10,215 nucleotides of DNA from JBEKJU01 sp050011095 (GTDB lineage: Bacteria; Desulfobacterota; Syntrophorhabdia; Syntrophorhabdales; WCHB1-27). Shown piece by piece: positions 1 to 6,582 of the stretch. The stretch lies in the NCBI GenBank assembly GCA_050011095.1, contig JBEKJU010000111.1:1-10215 (forward strand), written 5' to 3'. Under the pieces are notes generated by a model. The model saw only the letters and a program-made list of their open reading frames with translations. It did not search any database and was not told where the DNA came from. The number at the start of each line of letters is the position of its first letter. Within the stretch, counting starts at the first letter, position 1. Position numbers and translations under genes: made by a program.

Positions 1-150
1 ATCACGGACCCGTTGGCACTCGAAGAGGAGGAGGCCTTTTTCCGCGGCCGGAAAGAGGCGGTGATCGCTGTGAGCGCCGAGGTCGGCACGGGGACCGACG
101 CGCTGAAGGACCGGATACGGGAAATGGGCGGAGGTCCCGCAGATGGGTAA
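1..150 (+). CDS. obgE: GTPase Obg, C-terminal end (partial)
   Basis: The left edge cuts this gene; 49 codons and a TAA stop remain, in frame 1. The visible tail has VIAVSAEVGTGTDALKDRI, which fits the G5 element (the SA motif) and closing helix of the GTPase domain of Obg-family proteins. Obg is a ribosome-associated GTPase involved in late assembly of the large subunit and in growth control. The nucleotide-binding G1-G4 motifs lie upstream of the window and cannot be checked. The call rests on this short tail plus the order obg-proB-proA-nadD-rsfS, which recurs in many bacteria. The stop overlaps the proB start by 8 bases, so the two are probably translated together. Another small GTPase cannot be excluded from the sequence alone. 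Confidence 0.8.
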   Translation: MTDPLALEEEEAFFRGRKEAVIAVSAEVGTGTDALKDRIREMGGGPADG

Positions 151-1246
151 TGTTCGCAGGGTGGTTCTCAAGATAGGCACGTCGGTTCTCCTCGACGGGG
201 ACCACAGGATCAGCAGCGCCATGGCGAAGGACTTTGCCCGCCAGATAAAGGCCGCGCATGACAGGTCCGTGAGCGTGATCGTCGTGTCGAGCGGCGCGAT
301 CGCCTGCGGCATGGAGGCGATGGGCCTGAAAAGAAAGCCCAGGGAAATGGCCCGGAAGCAGGCGCTCGCGTCGGTGGGGCAGATCGTCCTCATGCGCATG
401 TACATGGACGCCTTCGCTGAGGTCGGCCTCCTGGCGAGCCAGATACTCCTGACCCACGAGGATACGAAGTCGAGGAGCAGGTGCATCAACCTCATGAACA
501 CCATCGACACCCTCCTGGCCATGGGCACGGTGCCCGTCATCAACGAGAACGACACGCTTTCGTTCAAGGAGATCATGTTCGGGGACAACGACAATCTTTC
601 GGCCCTGATCGCGCAGATCACGAGCGCCGACCTTCTGGTGCTCCTCTGCGACGTCGAGGGCCTTTACGAGAAGGACCCGAAGCGCCACCCCGGCGCCCGG
701 ATGATAAGGACGGTCAACAAGATCGACGAGCGCATATGCGCTCTCGCCCGCGGGACGACGAGCGAAAAGAGCGTGGGCGGCATGGCGAGCAAGATAGAGG
801 CGGCCAAAAAGGCGGGTAATTACGGGATACCGACGAGGGTAGTGAGGGGCGACGTGAAGGACGTGGTCGGGCGGGTTATCGAAGGCGAGGAAATCGGCAC
901 ACTCTTCGTCGCCCGGAAGCGCCTGACGAGGAAGAAGTGCTGGATCGCCTTCGCCTTCAAGGCCAAGGGGAGACTCGGGATCGACCCTGGCGCCCGGCAT
1001 GCCCTCCTCCACAGCGGGAAGAGCCTCCTCCCTTCAGGGATCGTGAAGGTGGAGGGCGACTTTTCCAGGGGGGAGTGCGTCGAGGTGACCGACGAGGCGG
1101 AACGCGTCATTGCCCGGGGCATCGTCAACTACTCGTCGTCCGACATCAGCAAGATAAAGGGTTCGAAAAGTATTGAGATAGAGCGGCAGCTCGGCTATAA
1201 ATATACGGAAGAGGTAATCCACAGGGATAACATGGTGGTCCTATGA
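143..1246 (+). CDS. proB: Glutamate 5-kinase (ProB), with C-terminal PUA domain
   Basis: Cytosolic enzyme that phosphorylates glutamate to gamma-glutamyl phosphate, the first and usually feedback-controlled step of proline synthesis. The protein has 367 residues, the length of the E. coli enzyme. The amino acid kinase domain spans about 1-255. It shows VVLKIGTSVL with Lys10, VSSGAIACG around Ser50, PVINENDT at 131-138, FGDNDNLSALIA at 146-157 and GGMASK ending in Lys217. These match known catalytic and substrate-binding positions. Residues about 265-367 form a PUA domain (SLLPSGI, FSRGE, GYKY and HRDNMV are recognisable). The usual GTGGM reads SVGGM here. The start is supported by GGAGG at 130-134, 8 bases before the ATG. 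The TGA stop overlaps the proA ATG as ATGA. Confidence 0.97.
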   Translation: MGNVRRVVLKIGTSVLLDGDHRISSAMAKDFARQIKAAHDRSVSVIVVSSGAIACGMEAMGLKRKPREMARKQALASVGQIVLMRMYMDAFAEVGLLASQILLTHEDTKSRSRCINLMNTIDTLLAMGTVPVINENDTLSFKEIMFGDNDNLSALIAQITSADLLVLLCDVEGLYEKDPKRHPGARMIRTVNKIDERICALARGTTSEKSVGGMASKIEAAKKAGNYGIPTRVVRGDVKDVVGRVIEGEEIGTLFVARKRLTRKKCWIAFAFKAKGRLGIDPGARHALLHSGKSLLPSGIVKVEGDFSRGECVEVTDEAERVIARGIVNYSSSDISKIKGSKSIEIERQLGYKYTEEVIHRDNMVVL

Positions 1247-2487
1247 GCGCAGAAGAGGTTGCGGGCATCGCGAAGGGGGCGGCCGACATCGCGGCCCACC
1301 TGACGACGGAGAAGAAGAACGAGGTCCTCGCGCACCTCGCGGATTTGCTCCGCGAGCGGCAGGGGTTCCTTTTCGAGGAGAATAAAAGGGATATCGAAAA
1401 GGCGAAGGACGAGCGTCTGCCGGCGAGCCTTATCGAGAGGCTCAGGGTCGATGCCAAGGTCGTCGAGGAGATGGCCGCGGGCCTAAGGGACGTGGCTCAG
1501 CTTCCAGATCCCGTCGGGGAGATCGTGAAGACGTGGAAGCGGCCGAGCGGCCTCCTTGTCGGCAGGATGCGCATCCCCATCGGCGTCATCGCCATAATTT
1601 ACGAATCCCGGCCGAACGTGACCATCGATGCCTTCGCCCTCTGCCTGAAGAGCGGAAACGTCGTCATCCTGAAAGGGGGACACGAGGCCCTCCACTCGAA
1701 CAGGGCGCTTTATAGCCTCATGGGCGAGGCCCTTGACCGCGCCGGCGTGCCGTCCGGGGTGGCCCAGCTCATCGAGACGGGCGACCGGGCCTTTCTCTAT
1801 GAACTTTTGACGCTCAGTGATTATATTGACCTTGTTATCCCGAGGGGAGGAGAAGCGCTTATCCGGAGTGTCGCCGAGCATTCGAGGATTCCCGTCCTCA
1901 AGCACTACAAGGGGGTCTGCGCGGTTTACGTCGATGAATGGGCGGACGGGGAGATGGCGCGGAAGATCTGCCTGAACGCGAAGGTCCAGAAGCCCGCCAC
2001 CTGCAACGCCATGGAAACCCTCCTCGTCCACGAGGCCATTGCCCCCCGCTTCCTGCCGGTCATGGTAAGGGCGCTCCACGAGGCGGGCGTCCTCGTGAAG
2101 GGCTGCGACGTGACGAGGACGATTGTTCCGGGTCTTGAGGCGGCAAGCGACCGGGACTGGTACGAGGAATACCTCGACCTCGTCGTCTCCGTCAGGGTCG
2201 TGGCCGGCATCGACGAGGCGATAGCCCACATACGGACATACGGCTCCCAGCATACGGACGCCATTATCACCACGAATTACGACAATGCGTGGCGGTTCGT
2301 GAGGGAGGTCAACTCTTCCCTCGTCCTCGTCAACGCGTCCACGAGGTTGAACGACGGCTTCCAGCTGGGGCTCGGCGCGGAGATGGGCATCAGCACGACG
2401 AGACTCCATGCCTTCGGCCCCATGGGGCTGGAGGAGCTTACGGTGACGAAGTTCATCGCCTTTGGTGACGGGCAGCAGAGGAGCTGA
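1243..2487 (+). CDS. proA: Gamma-glutamyl phosphate reductase (ProA)
   Basis: NADPH-dependent reductase of the aldehyde dehydrogenase superfamily. It converts the ProB product gamma-glutamyl phosphate to glutamate 5-semialdehyde, which cyclises towards proline. At 414 residues it has the normal length. Family signatures are clear: IPIGVIAIIYESRPNVT at 111-127, SGNVVILKGGHEA at 137-149, and LNAKVQKPATCNAMETLLVH with the expected catalytic Cys254. The C-terminal signature runs through NASTR, GLGAEMGIS and GPMGLEELT. YGSQHTDAI is present where many relatives have a glycine in place of the Gln. It follows proB with an ATGA overlap, which suggests coupled translation of the unstable-intermediate pair. 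No proC is visible in the window. The stop overlaps the nadD start by one base (TGATG). Confidence 0.97.
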   Translation: MSAEEVAGIAKGAADIAAHLTTEKKNEVLAHLADLLRERQGFLFEENKRDIEKAKDERLPASLIERLRVDAKVVEEMAAGLRDVAQLPDPVGEIVKTWKRPSGLLVGRMRIPIGVIAIIYESRPNVTIDAFALCLKSGNVVILKGGHEALHSNRALYSLMGEALDRAGVPSGVAQLIETGDRAFLYELLTLSDYIDLVIPRGGEALIRSVAEHSRIPVLKHYKGVCAVYVDEWADGEMARKICLNAKVQKPATCNAMETLLVHEAIAPRFLPVMVRALHEAGVLVKGCDVTRTIVPGLEAASDRDWYEEYLDLVVSVRVVAGIDEAIAHIRTYGSQHTDAIITTNYDNAWRFVREVNSSLVLVNASTRLNDGFQLGLGAEMGISTTRLHAFGPMGLEELTVTKFIAFGDGQQRS

Positions 2488-3110
2488 TGCGCGTAGGGGT
2501 GTTCGGGGGGACCTTCGACCCTGTTCATATGGGCCATTTGCGGATCGCGGAGGAGGTGCGGGAAGACCTCTCCCTGGAGAGGATATACTTCGTCCCCGCG
2601 CGGGTCCAGCCGCTCAAGGTGCCGGCGAGGGGCGCCGCCGTCGACGACAGGGTGCGGATGCTCGAAATGGCGTTGCGGGGCAATGCCTTTTTTCGGACGT
2701 CCACGGTCGAGGCAAGGAGACAGGGCGTCTCCTACTCGATCGACACGGTGAAATATTTCCGCCGCAGGTTCGGGGAGATATCCTTCCTCGTGGGGGTGGA
2801 CGCCTTCTCGGACATCGGCATGTGGAAGGAGCACGAGCAGCTGTTCTCCTACACCGACTTCGTGGTGATGGTGAGGCCGGGCAGCAGGGCCCAGGGACTT
2901 CCCGAGAGCCTGCTGGGCCGGACGAGGCAGCTCGACGCCTCGACCTGGGAGCACGCATCGGGGAGGAGGATCCATTTCCACGATATCACGCAGCTCGCCA
3001 TATCGTCGACGCGGATAAGGGAGCTTGCGAGCATGGGAAGATCGATAAAATATCTCGTCCCCTATTCCGTCGAGAGATATATTACAAAGAAAGGATTGTA
3101 CAGGGATTAG
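2487..3110 (+). CDS. nadD: Nicotinate-nucleotide adenylyltransferase (NadD)
   Basis: Cytosolic enzyme that transfers AMP from ATP to nicotinate mononucleotide, giving deamido-NAD in the NAD pathway. The 207-residue length is typical. The nucleotidyltransferase fold is marked by GGTFDPVHMGHL at 7-18, with the HxGH signature His14 and His17. The second ATP-binding signature ISSTRIR is at 172-178. SYSIDTVKYFR (82-92) and GVDAFSDIGMWKEHEQL (103-119) match the conserved middle of the family. A strong purine-rich ribosome binding site (AGAGGAG, 2477-2483) precedes the ATG, inside the proA end. The TAG stop shares its last G with the GTG start of rsfS; nadD-rsfS adjacency is a well known arrangement. 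Confidence 0.96.
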   Translation: MRVGVFGGTFDPVHMGHLRIAEEVREDLSLERIYFVPARVQPLKVPARGAAVDDRVRMLEMALRGNAFFRTSTVEARRQGVSYSIDTVKYFRRRFGEISFLVGVDAFSDIGMWKEHEQLFSYTDFVVMVRPGSRAQGLPESLLGRTRQLDASTWEHASGRRIHFHDITQLAISSTRIRELASMGRSIKYLVPYSVERYITKKGLYRD

Positions 3111-3451
3111 TGGAAACGCGCGACAAAGCGGGTGAATGCGGACGGCTGGCGCTTTCGAAGAAGGCCGGGGACGTGGTAATGCTCGACCTTTCGGGGCTTA
3201 CGGAGATCGCGGATTTCTTCGTGCTTGCCAGCGGCACGAGCGAGCGGCACGTGTTGACGATAGCGGGCGCCGTAGAGCACGACATGAAGGAAAAAGGAGT
3301 TTCGCCGCTCTCGAAGGAAGGCTATGACGAGGGACGGTGGATTATCATAGATTACGGAGACGTGGTGGTCCACGTGTTTCTTGAGCCGCTGAGGGAGCTT
3401 TACGACCTGGAGAGCCTCTGGATAGAGGCGAAGAAATACGCCGTGGACTGA
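3110..3451 (+). CDS. rsfS: Ribosomal silencing factor RsfS
   Basis: A small cytosolic protein of 113 residues. The family binds ribosomal protein L14 (uL14) on the large subunit and blocks subunit joining, which lowers translation when nutrients are scarce. Conserved elements are in order: DVVMLDLSGLTEIADFFVLA (21-40), SGTSERHV (41-48), EGYDEGRWIIIDYGDVVVHV (70-89) and FLEPLRELYDLESLW (90-104). I chose the GTG at 3110 because it gives the normal family length. It overlaps the nadD TAG by one base and has GGGA about 4 bases upstream. The frame stays open much further left, but that extension would run through nadD and is not homologous to RsfS. The gene ends the tightly overlapping first block. 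Confidence 0.94.
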   Translation: METRDKAGECGRLALSKKAGDVVMLDLSGLTEIADFFVLASGTSERHVLTIAGAVEHDMKEKGVSPLSKEGYDEGRWIIIDYGDVVVHVFLEPLRELYDLESLWIEAKKYAVD

Positions 3452-3480
3452 AGACGGAAATCAAGAGCGCGGGGTGTCAA

Positions 3481-3834
3481 ATGGATAAGGAAACGCTTGA
3501 GTATTTCAGGAAGAAATTGCTGAAGCAGCGAGAGGCAATTCTGAACAAGTCAAAAAAGCTGAAAGAGGATTCGTATACACTCGGCACGGACGGCATCCAG
3601 GACATGGCGGACGCCGCGAGCAACGCATATAACGCGGACATCCTAATGAGCCTGAGCGACAACGACAGGACCATGGTGAAGGAGATCGACTCCGCCCTCG
3701 ACAAGATCGCGAACGGGACTTACGGGATATGCGAGGAATGCGACGAGCCGATCGCCGAGAAGCGACTTGAGGCAAACCCGGTGGCGCGCTACTGTATTAC
3801 CTGTAAGAGGATGTTCGAAGAGAAGGGGATATGA
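3481..3834 (+). CDS. DksA/TraR-family zinc-finger transcription regulator
   Basis: A 117-residue protein of the DksA/TraR family, whose members insert a coiled coil into the RNA polymerase secondary channel and often act with ppGpp. Residues 1-35 and 55-78 look like the two helices of the coiled coil. The turn between them carries DMADAA at 41-46, matching the acidic tip pattern DxxDxA of E. coli DksA. The C-terminal zinc finger has four cysteines: Cys84, Cys87, Cys105 and Cys108 (CEEC and CITC), with the family sequence EKRLEANPVARYC. It is shorter than E. coli DksA (151 residues), mainly at the N-terminus, like many DksA-like proteins in other phyla. It follows rsfS after 29 bases and precedes the next gene by 4. 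Whether it is the main DksA of this organism or a paralogue cannot be told here. Confidence 0.9.
   Translation: MDKETLEYFRKKLLKQREAILNKSKKLKEDSYTLGTDGIQDMADAASNAYNADILMSLSDNDRTMVKEIDSALDKIANGTYGICEECDEPIAEKRLEANPVARYCITCKRMFEEKGI
3823..3828 (+). promoter_or_regulatory. Ribosome binding site deciding the LapA-LapB start
   Basis: AAGGGG lies inside the end of the DksA-like gene, 10 bases before the ATG at 3839. This good spacing, and the fact that the ATG begins a typical LapA N-terminus, favour 3839 over an in-frame ATG at 3767. The latter would add 24 charged residues and overlap the DksA-like zinc finger. Confidence 0.6.
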
Positions 3835-3838
3835 CTCG

Positions 3839-5206
3839 ATGAAGTACAAGATATCATTGCTTCTCTTTCTCCTGCTTTTCAGCGCCTACGTGATACTTTC
3901 CTTCCTGAACGCGGACAACAGCGTGAGGCTCGAGGTCGGCTTCGGAAGGGCCCTGCGGGAGACGACGGTGACGAATTACATCGCCGCCTCTTTTCTTCTG
4001 GGCGTGGTCATCTCCCTCCTGGTGAGCTTTTTCACCGATGCCCGGAGGGGGCTTGCGAGGTGGCGGAGCGAAAGGAAGGAGAAAAAGAAGAATGAGGCCG
4101 TCGAGCTGTCCGAGAAGGCCAGGCTCTTCGAGATGAAGGGCGAGCCGGAAAAGGCGGTCGACTACGCCAACCGCGCCATCAGGTCCGCCCCCGACGCGCA
4201 GGAGCCCTATCTGATCCTCGCCGATATGTATGCGGCGCGGGGGGAGCCGGCAAGGGCGGTCGAGGTCCTCGACCTCGGCGAAAGGACCTTCGGCAAAAGG
4301 GAGGCCATACTCTTCGAAAAGGTGAAGATCCACCGCGGCGTGAAGGACACGGACGGCATGGAGCGCGATCTGTTGGACATATTGAGGATCAGCGAATCGA
4401 ACCTGCTGGCCCTGGCCGCCCTGAGGGACCTCTATATCGCAAGGAAGGCGTGGGAACAGGCGCTGGAGATAGAGGTCAAGGTGCGAAAGCAGGTGAAGAC
4501 GGACGGGGAGAACCAGAGACTCGTCGGGCTTCAGTACGAGAATGTAAAGGAGCGCTTCAAGAAACAGGATGAGAGGCAATACGAGCAGATCCTGAAGGAC
4601 CTCCGGGAGATGACGAACGACAACAAGGGCTTCATCCCCGCCTATATCCTCTCGGCCGAGGTCTACAAGAAGATGGGCAGGCTGAACGACGCGGGCAGGG
4701 TTTACGGCCGGGGCTTCGCGAAGACGGGCCACGTGATCTTCCTCAGGCAGATGGAGGACCTCTACATCGGCAGGGGGGAGCCGGGCGTTATATTGAAGAT
4801 CTACCGTAGGCTCCTCGAGGTGACGCCGAGAAACCAGCTCCTCATGTTCCTATACGCGCGACTCTGCCTGAAGCTCGAAATGATCGACGAGGCGATCGAC
4901 CTTTTGAAGACGCTCCTTGCGGAAGAGAAGGAATTCAGGGGCCTTCACCGGGCGATGGCGGAAGCCTATATCCACCGGGGCAAGTTCGAGGACGCGGCGC
5001 GGGAATTCACGAAGGCCTTTGCCTCGGACCAGGTCTATATGCCCCTTTATTGCGGGAAGTGCCAGGGCGTCAAAGAGGAATGGGCCGATTTCTGTGAGAC
5101 CTGTTCTAACTGGAACACGATAGATGTCAGGCAGGAGGGCCTTTTTCAGCAGGACGCTGAGACGCTCCGGGTCCTCTATGAGCAGGAGAGCTGGGAGGCG
5201 TCATGA
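3839..5206 (+). CDS. lapB: LapA-LapB-like fusion: membrane TPR protein with rubredoxin-type zinc ribbon
   Basis: A 455-residue inner-membrane protein. Residues 1-80 resemble LapA (DUF1049): a membrane helix at about 5-23, an N-rich turn with NSVRLEVGFG, a second helix at about 46-65, then a basic stretch (RRGLARWRSERKEKKK). Residues about 85-395 are helical tetratricopeptide-like repeats, with clear units near 91-118, 123-150 and 367-394. The C-terminus has CGKC (405-408) and CETCSNWNTI (419-428), matching the rubredoxin-like metal site of LapB/YciM. In E. coli, LapB and FtsH control turnover of LpxC and so lipopolysaccharide synthesis; LapA and LapB are separate neighbouring genes there. Here both parts appear in one chain. 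The downstream ATGA overlap with the mutase gene suggests coupling. Function by homology is likely; the target in this organism is inferred. Confidence 0.88.
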   Translation: MKYKISLLLFLLLFSAYVILSFLNADNSVRLEVGFGRALRETTVTNYIAASFLLGVVISLLVSFFTDARRGLARWRSERKEKKKNEAVELSEKARLFEMKGEPEKAVDYANRAIRSAPDAQEPYLILADMYAARGEPARAVEVLDLGERTFGKREAILFEKVKIHRGVKDTDGMERDLLDILRISESNLLALAALRDLYIARKAWEQALEIEVKVRKQVKTDGENQRLVGLQYENVKERFKKQDERQYEQILKDLREMTNDNKGFIPAYILSAEVYKKMGRLNDAGRVYGRGFAKTGHVIFLRQMEDLYIGRGEPGVILKIYRRLLEVTPRNQLLMFLYARLCLKLEMIDEAIDLLKTLLAEEKEFRGLHRAMAEAYIHRGKFEDAAREFTKAFASDQVYMPLYCGKCQGVKEEWADFCETCSNWNTIDVRQEGLFQQDAETLRVLYEQESWEAS

Positions 5207-6399
5207 TAGACGATCTTATTGTTCGGACGGCCAGCACGATTATCTTTCTTGTACTTGACGGGCTCGGGGACATACCCAATCCGGCCCATTCCTACCTCAC
5301 CCCCCTGGAGGCCGCGAGGAAACCGAATATCGACCGCCTCGCCGTGGAGAAGGGCGTGCTCGGCCGCACAATCCCCGTAGGGCTCGGCATCACGCCTGGC
5401 AGCGGTCCGGGTCATTTGAGTCTTTTCGGCTACGACCCCGCCCGCTACGGGATAGGCAGGGGCATTCTCGAGGTCCTCGGCCTCAATATGGACCTCGAAT
5501 CGAACGACGTAGCCGCGAGGGGGAATTTCTGCACCATAAGGGACGGCATCGTGATCGACCGGAGGGCAGGGAGGATCGATACCTCCGTGACGGAACGGCT
5601 CTGCGAGCGGATCAGTCAGTCGATCCCGTCTGTCGATGGCGTCCGGGTCATCATCAGGCCGGGCGTCTCGCACAGGTTCGGCATCATTCTGAGGGGTGAG
5701 GACCTGTCCGACCAACTGGAGGATGCGGACCCCCACAAGGAGGGTAAGCCTATCATGTGGCCGCGCCCGTTGGGCGCCCAGGCAGGGCACATCGCCCAGG
5801 TCGCCACCGCCTTCATGAAGAGCGTGATGGAACTCCTCAAGGAGGAGCCCGCGGCGAACGGGATTCTTCTCAGGGGGTTCTCCAAGAAGCCTGACATACC
5901 CCCTTTTCCCGAAAAATTCAGGATGGAATCCCTCGCCATCACCACCTATCCCATGTACCGGGGACTCGCGAAGGTCCTTGGCATGAAGGTGGAGAAGGAG
6001 CCCCAAAACTATGGCGACATGGTCTCGATCCTGAGGGAGCATTTTGATAAGTATCAGTTCTTCTTCCTGCACGTGAAGGAGACGGATGTGGCGGGGGAAG
6101 ACGGCGATTTCTTCGCGAAGACGAGGGCTATAGAGCTTGTCGATGCGATCGTCGCAGACATCGCCGCGCTCAAGCCGAAGGTGCTCGTCATCACGGGCGA
6201 CCATTCGACCCCCTGCCCCTTGAAGGGCCATAGCTGGCACCCCGTGCCCCTTCTCATCGTAGCTGATACGGGTGAAAGGGACGGCATCCCCTTTCACGAA
6301 AAGAATTGTCTGAAAGGCAGCGTCGGGACGATCCCAGGGAAGGACTTGATGACGCTCGCCCTGGCCTATGGGATGAAGCTTGATAAGTACGGCGCGTAA
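5203..6399 (+). CDS. apgM: Cofactor-independent phosphoglycerate mutase, archaeal (ApgM) type
   Basis: A 398-residue cytosolic enzyme of the alkaline phosphatase superfamily that would interconvert 3- and 2-phosphoglycerate in glycolysis and gluconeogenesis. The N-terminal metal site has LVLDGLGD with Asp19. The expected phosphorylated serine is Ser67 in TPGSGPGHLSLFGYDP. GRGILEVLGLNMDL and AARGNFCTI follow, as in ApgM. The C-terminal metal motif is TGDHSTP (Asp333, His334) and HSWHPVP (His343, His346). At 295-302 the metal motif reads DVAGEDGD, with Glu299 where the classic iPGM motif has His. A related subfamily has been proposed to be a homoserine kinase, but no threonine gene is nearby and the motifs fit ApgM better. 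GGGAGG (5193-5198) precedes the ATG, which overlaps the previous stop as ATGA. Confidence 0.9.
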   Translation: MIDDLIVRTASTIIFLVLDGLGDIPNPAHSYLTPLEAARKPNIDRLAVEKGVLGRTIPVGLGITPGSGPGHLSLFGYDPARYGIGRGILEVLGLNMDLESNDVAARGNFCTIRDGIVIDRRAGRIDTSVTERLCERISQSIPSVDGVRVIIRPGVSHRFGIILRGEDLSDQLEDADPHKEGKPIMWPRPLGAQAGHIAQVATAFMKSVMELLKEEPAANGILLRGFSKKPDIPPFPEKFRMESLAITTYPMYRGLAKVLGMKVEKEPQNYGDMVSILREHFDKYQFFFLHVKETDVAGEDGDFFAKTRAIELVDAIVADIAALKPKVLVITGDHSTPCPLKGHSWHPVPLLIVADTGERDGIPFHEKNCLKGSVGTIPGKDLMTLALAYGMKLDKYGA

Positions 6400-6413
6400 T
6401 ACCAAGTCGCCTG

Positions 6414-6471
6414 CAATTACTGGGGCTCAGCGCCCCCTCCGTCCGCAAAGCGGCCGGAGCCACCCCCCTCA
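6414..6471 (+). repeat. GC-rich palindromic repeat, copy A
   Basis: Begins CAATTAC and ends CCCCCCTCA. It can form two hairpins: GGGGC (6422-6426) with GCCCC (6432-6436), and a longer one, CTCCG-T-CCGC (6437-6446) with GCGG-C-CGGAG (6450-6459), closed by an AAA loop and broken by one T/C mismatch. A 20-base core at 6432-6451 is identical to copy B at 6544-6563. It resembles repetitive extragenic palindromes; strand is given for the direction that starts CAATTAC. Confidence 0.8.
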
Positions 6472-6498
6472 ACGGAGTTATTTGTCCCATCTCCGTTG
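6470..6498. repeat. Inverted repeat between the two palindromic copies
   Basis: CAACGGAG (6470-6477) and CTCCGTTG (6491-6498) are a perfect 8-base inverted repeat around a 13-base loop. The arms contain the same CGGAG and CTCCG pentamers that close the large hairpins of copies A and B, so alternative pairings across the region are possible. No T run follows, so it is unlikely to be an intrinsic terminator. Confidence 0.55.
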
Positions 6499-6523
6499 TC
6501 GCATCAAAGCGCTCCTCGGCGTA

Positions 6524-6582
6524 CAATTACCGGGGCTAGCGTCGCCCCCTCCGTCCGCAAAGCCGCCGGAGCCTCCCCCTCA
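6524..6582 (+). repeat. GC-rich palindromic repeat, copy B
   Basis: A direct repeat of copy A, shifted by 110 to 112 bases. It starts CAATTAC and ends CCCCCTCA. The first hairpin is GGGGC (6532-6536) with GCCCC (6544-6548), with a loop two bases longer than in copy A. The second is closed by CTCCG (6549-6553) and CGGAG (6567-6571). A G-to-C difference at 6564, relative to 6452 in copy A, breaks the inner stem pairing. The copies share the 20-base core and then GCCGGAGCC after the single-base difference. Confidence 0.8.

Noticed and set aside
2..1012. Minus-strand open frames opposite proB, and similar ones opposite proA (1483-2409) and the LapA-LapB gene (3854-4732)
   Set aside because: All are shadows of well supported + strand genes, with compositions typical of antisense reading in GC-rich DNA.
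2462..3109. A 5' extension of rsfS to an ATG at 2462
   Set aside because: It would overlap all of nadD in another frame. The RsfS homology begins only after the GTG at 3110.
3767..3838. Earlier start for the LapA-LapB gene at 3767
   Set aside because: The added residues are the zinc finger of the DksA-like gene read in another frame and would precede a membrane helix with unrelated charged sequence. The ATG at 3839 has a good ribosome binding site and gives a LapA-like N-terminus.
5203..6399. Homoserine kinase of the phosphoglycerate mutase-like subfamily
   Set aside because: The GRG and AARGNFCTI segments and the lack of threonine genes nearby favour ApgM, although the assignment is not proven.
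5176..6405. Long open frame on the minus strand opposite the mutase gene (about 409 codons)
   Set aside because: It is exactly antisense to a clear ApgM gene. High GC at third positions removes stops from the opposite strand, and its translation, rich in Arg, His, Asp and Pro, shows no family motif.
6422..6498. Intrinsic terminator after the mutase gene
   Set aside because: The GC-rich hairpins are not followed by a T run on the + strand, so they fit a dispersed palindromic repeat better.
6414..6582. CRISPR array or integron attC site
   Set aside because: Only two imperfect copies separated by about 50 bases, no further units, no cas or integrase gene in view, and no attC core sites.
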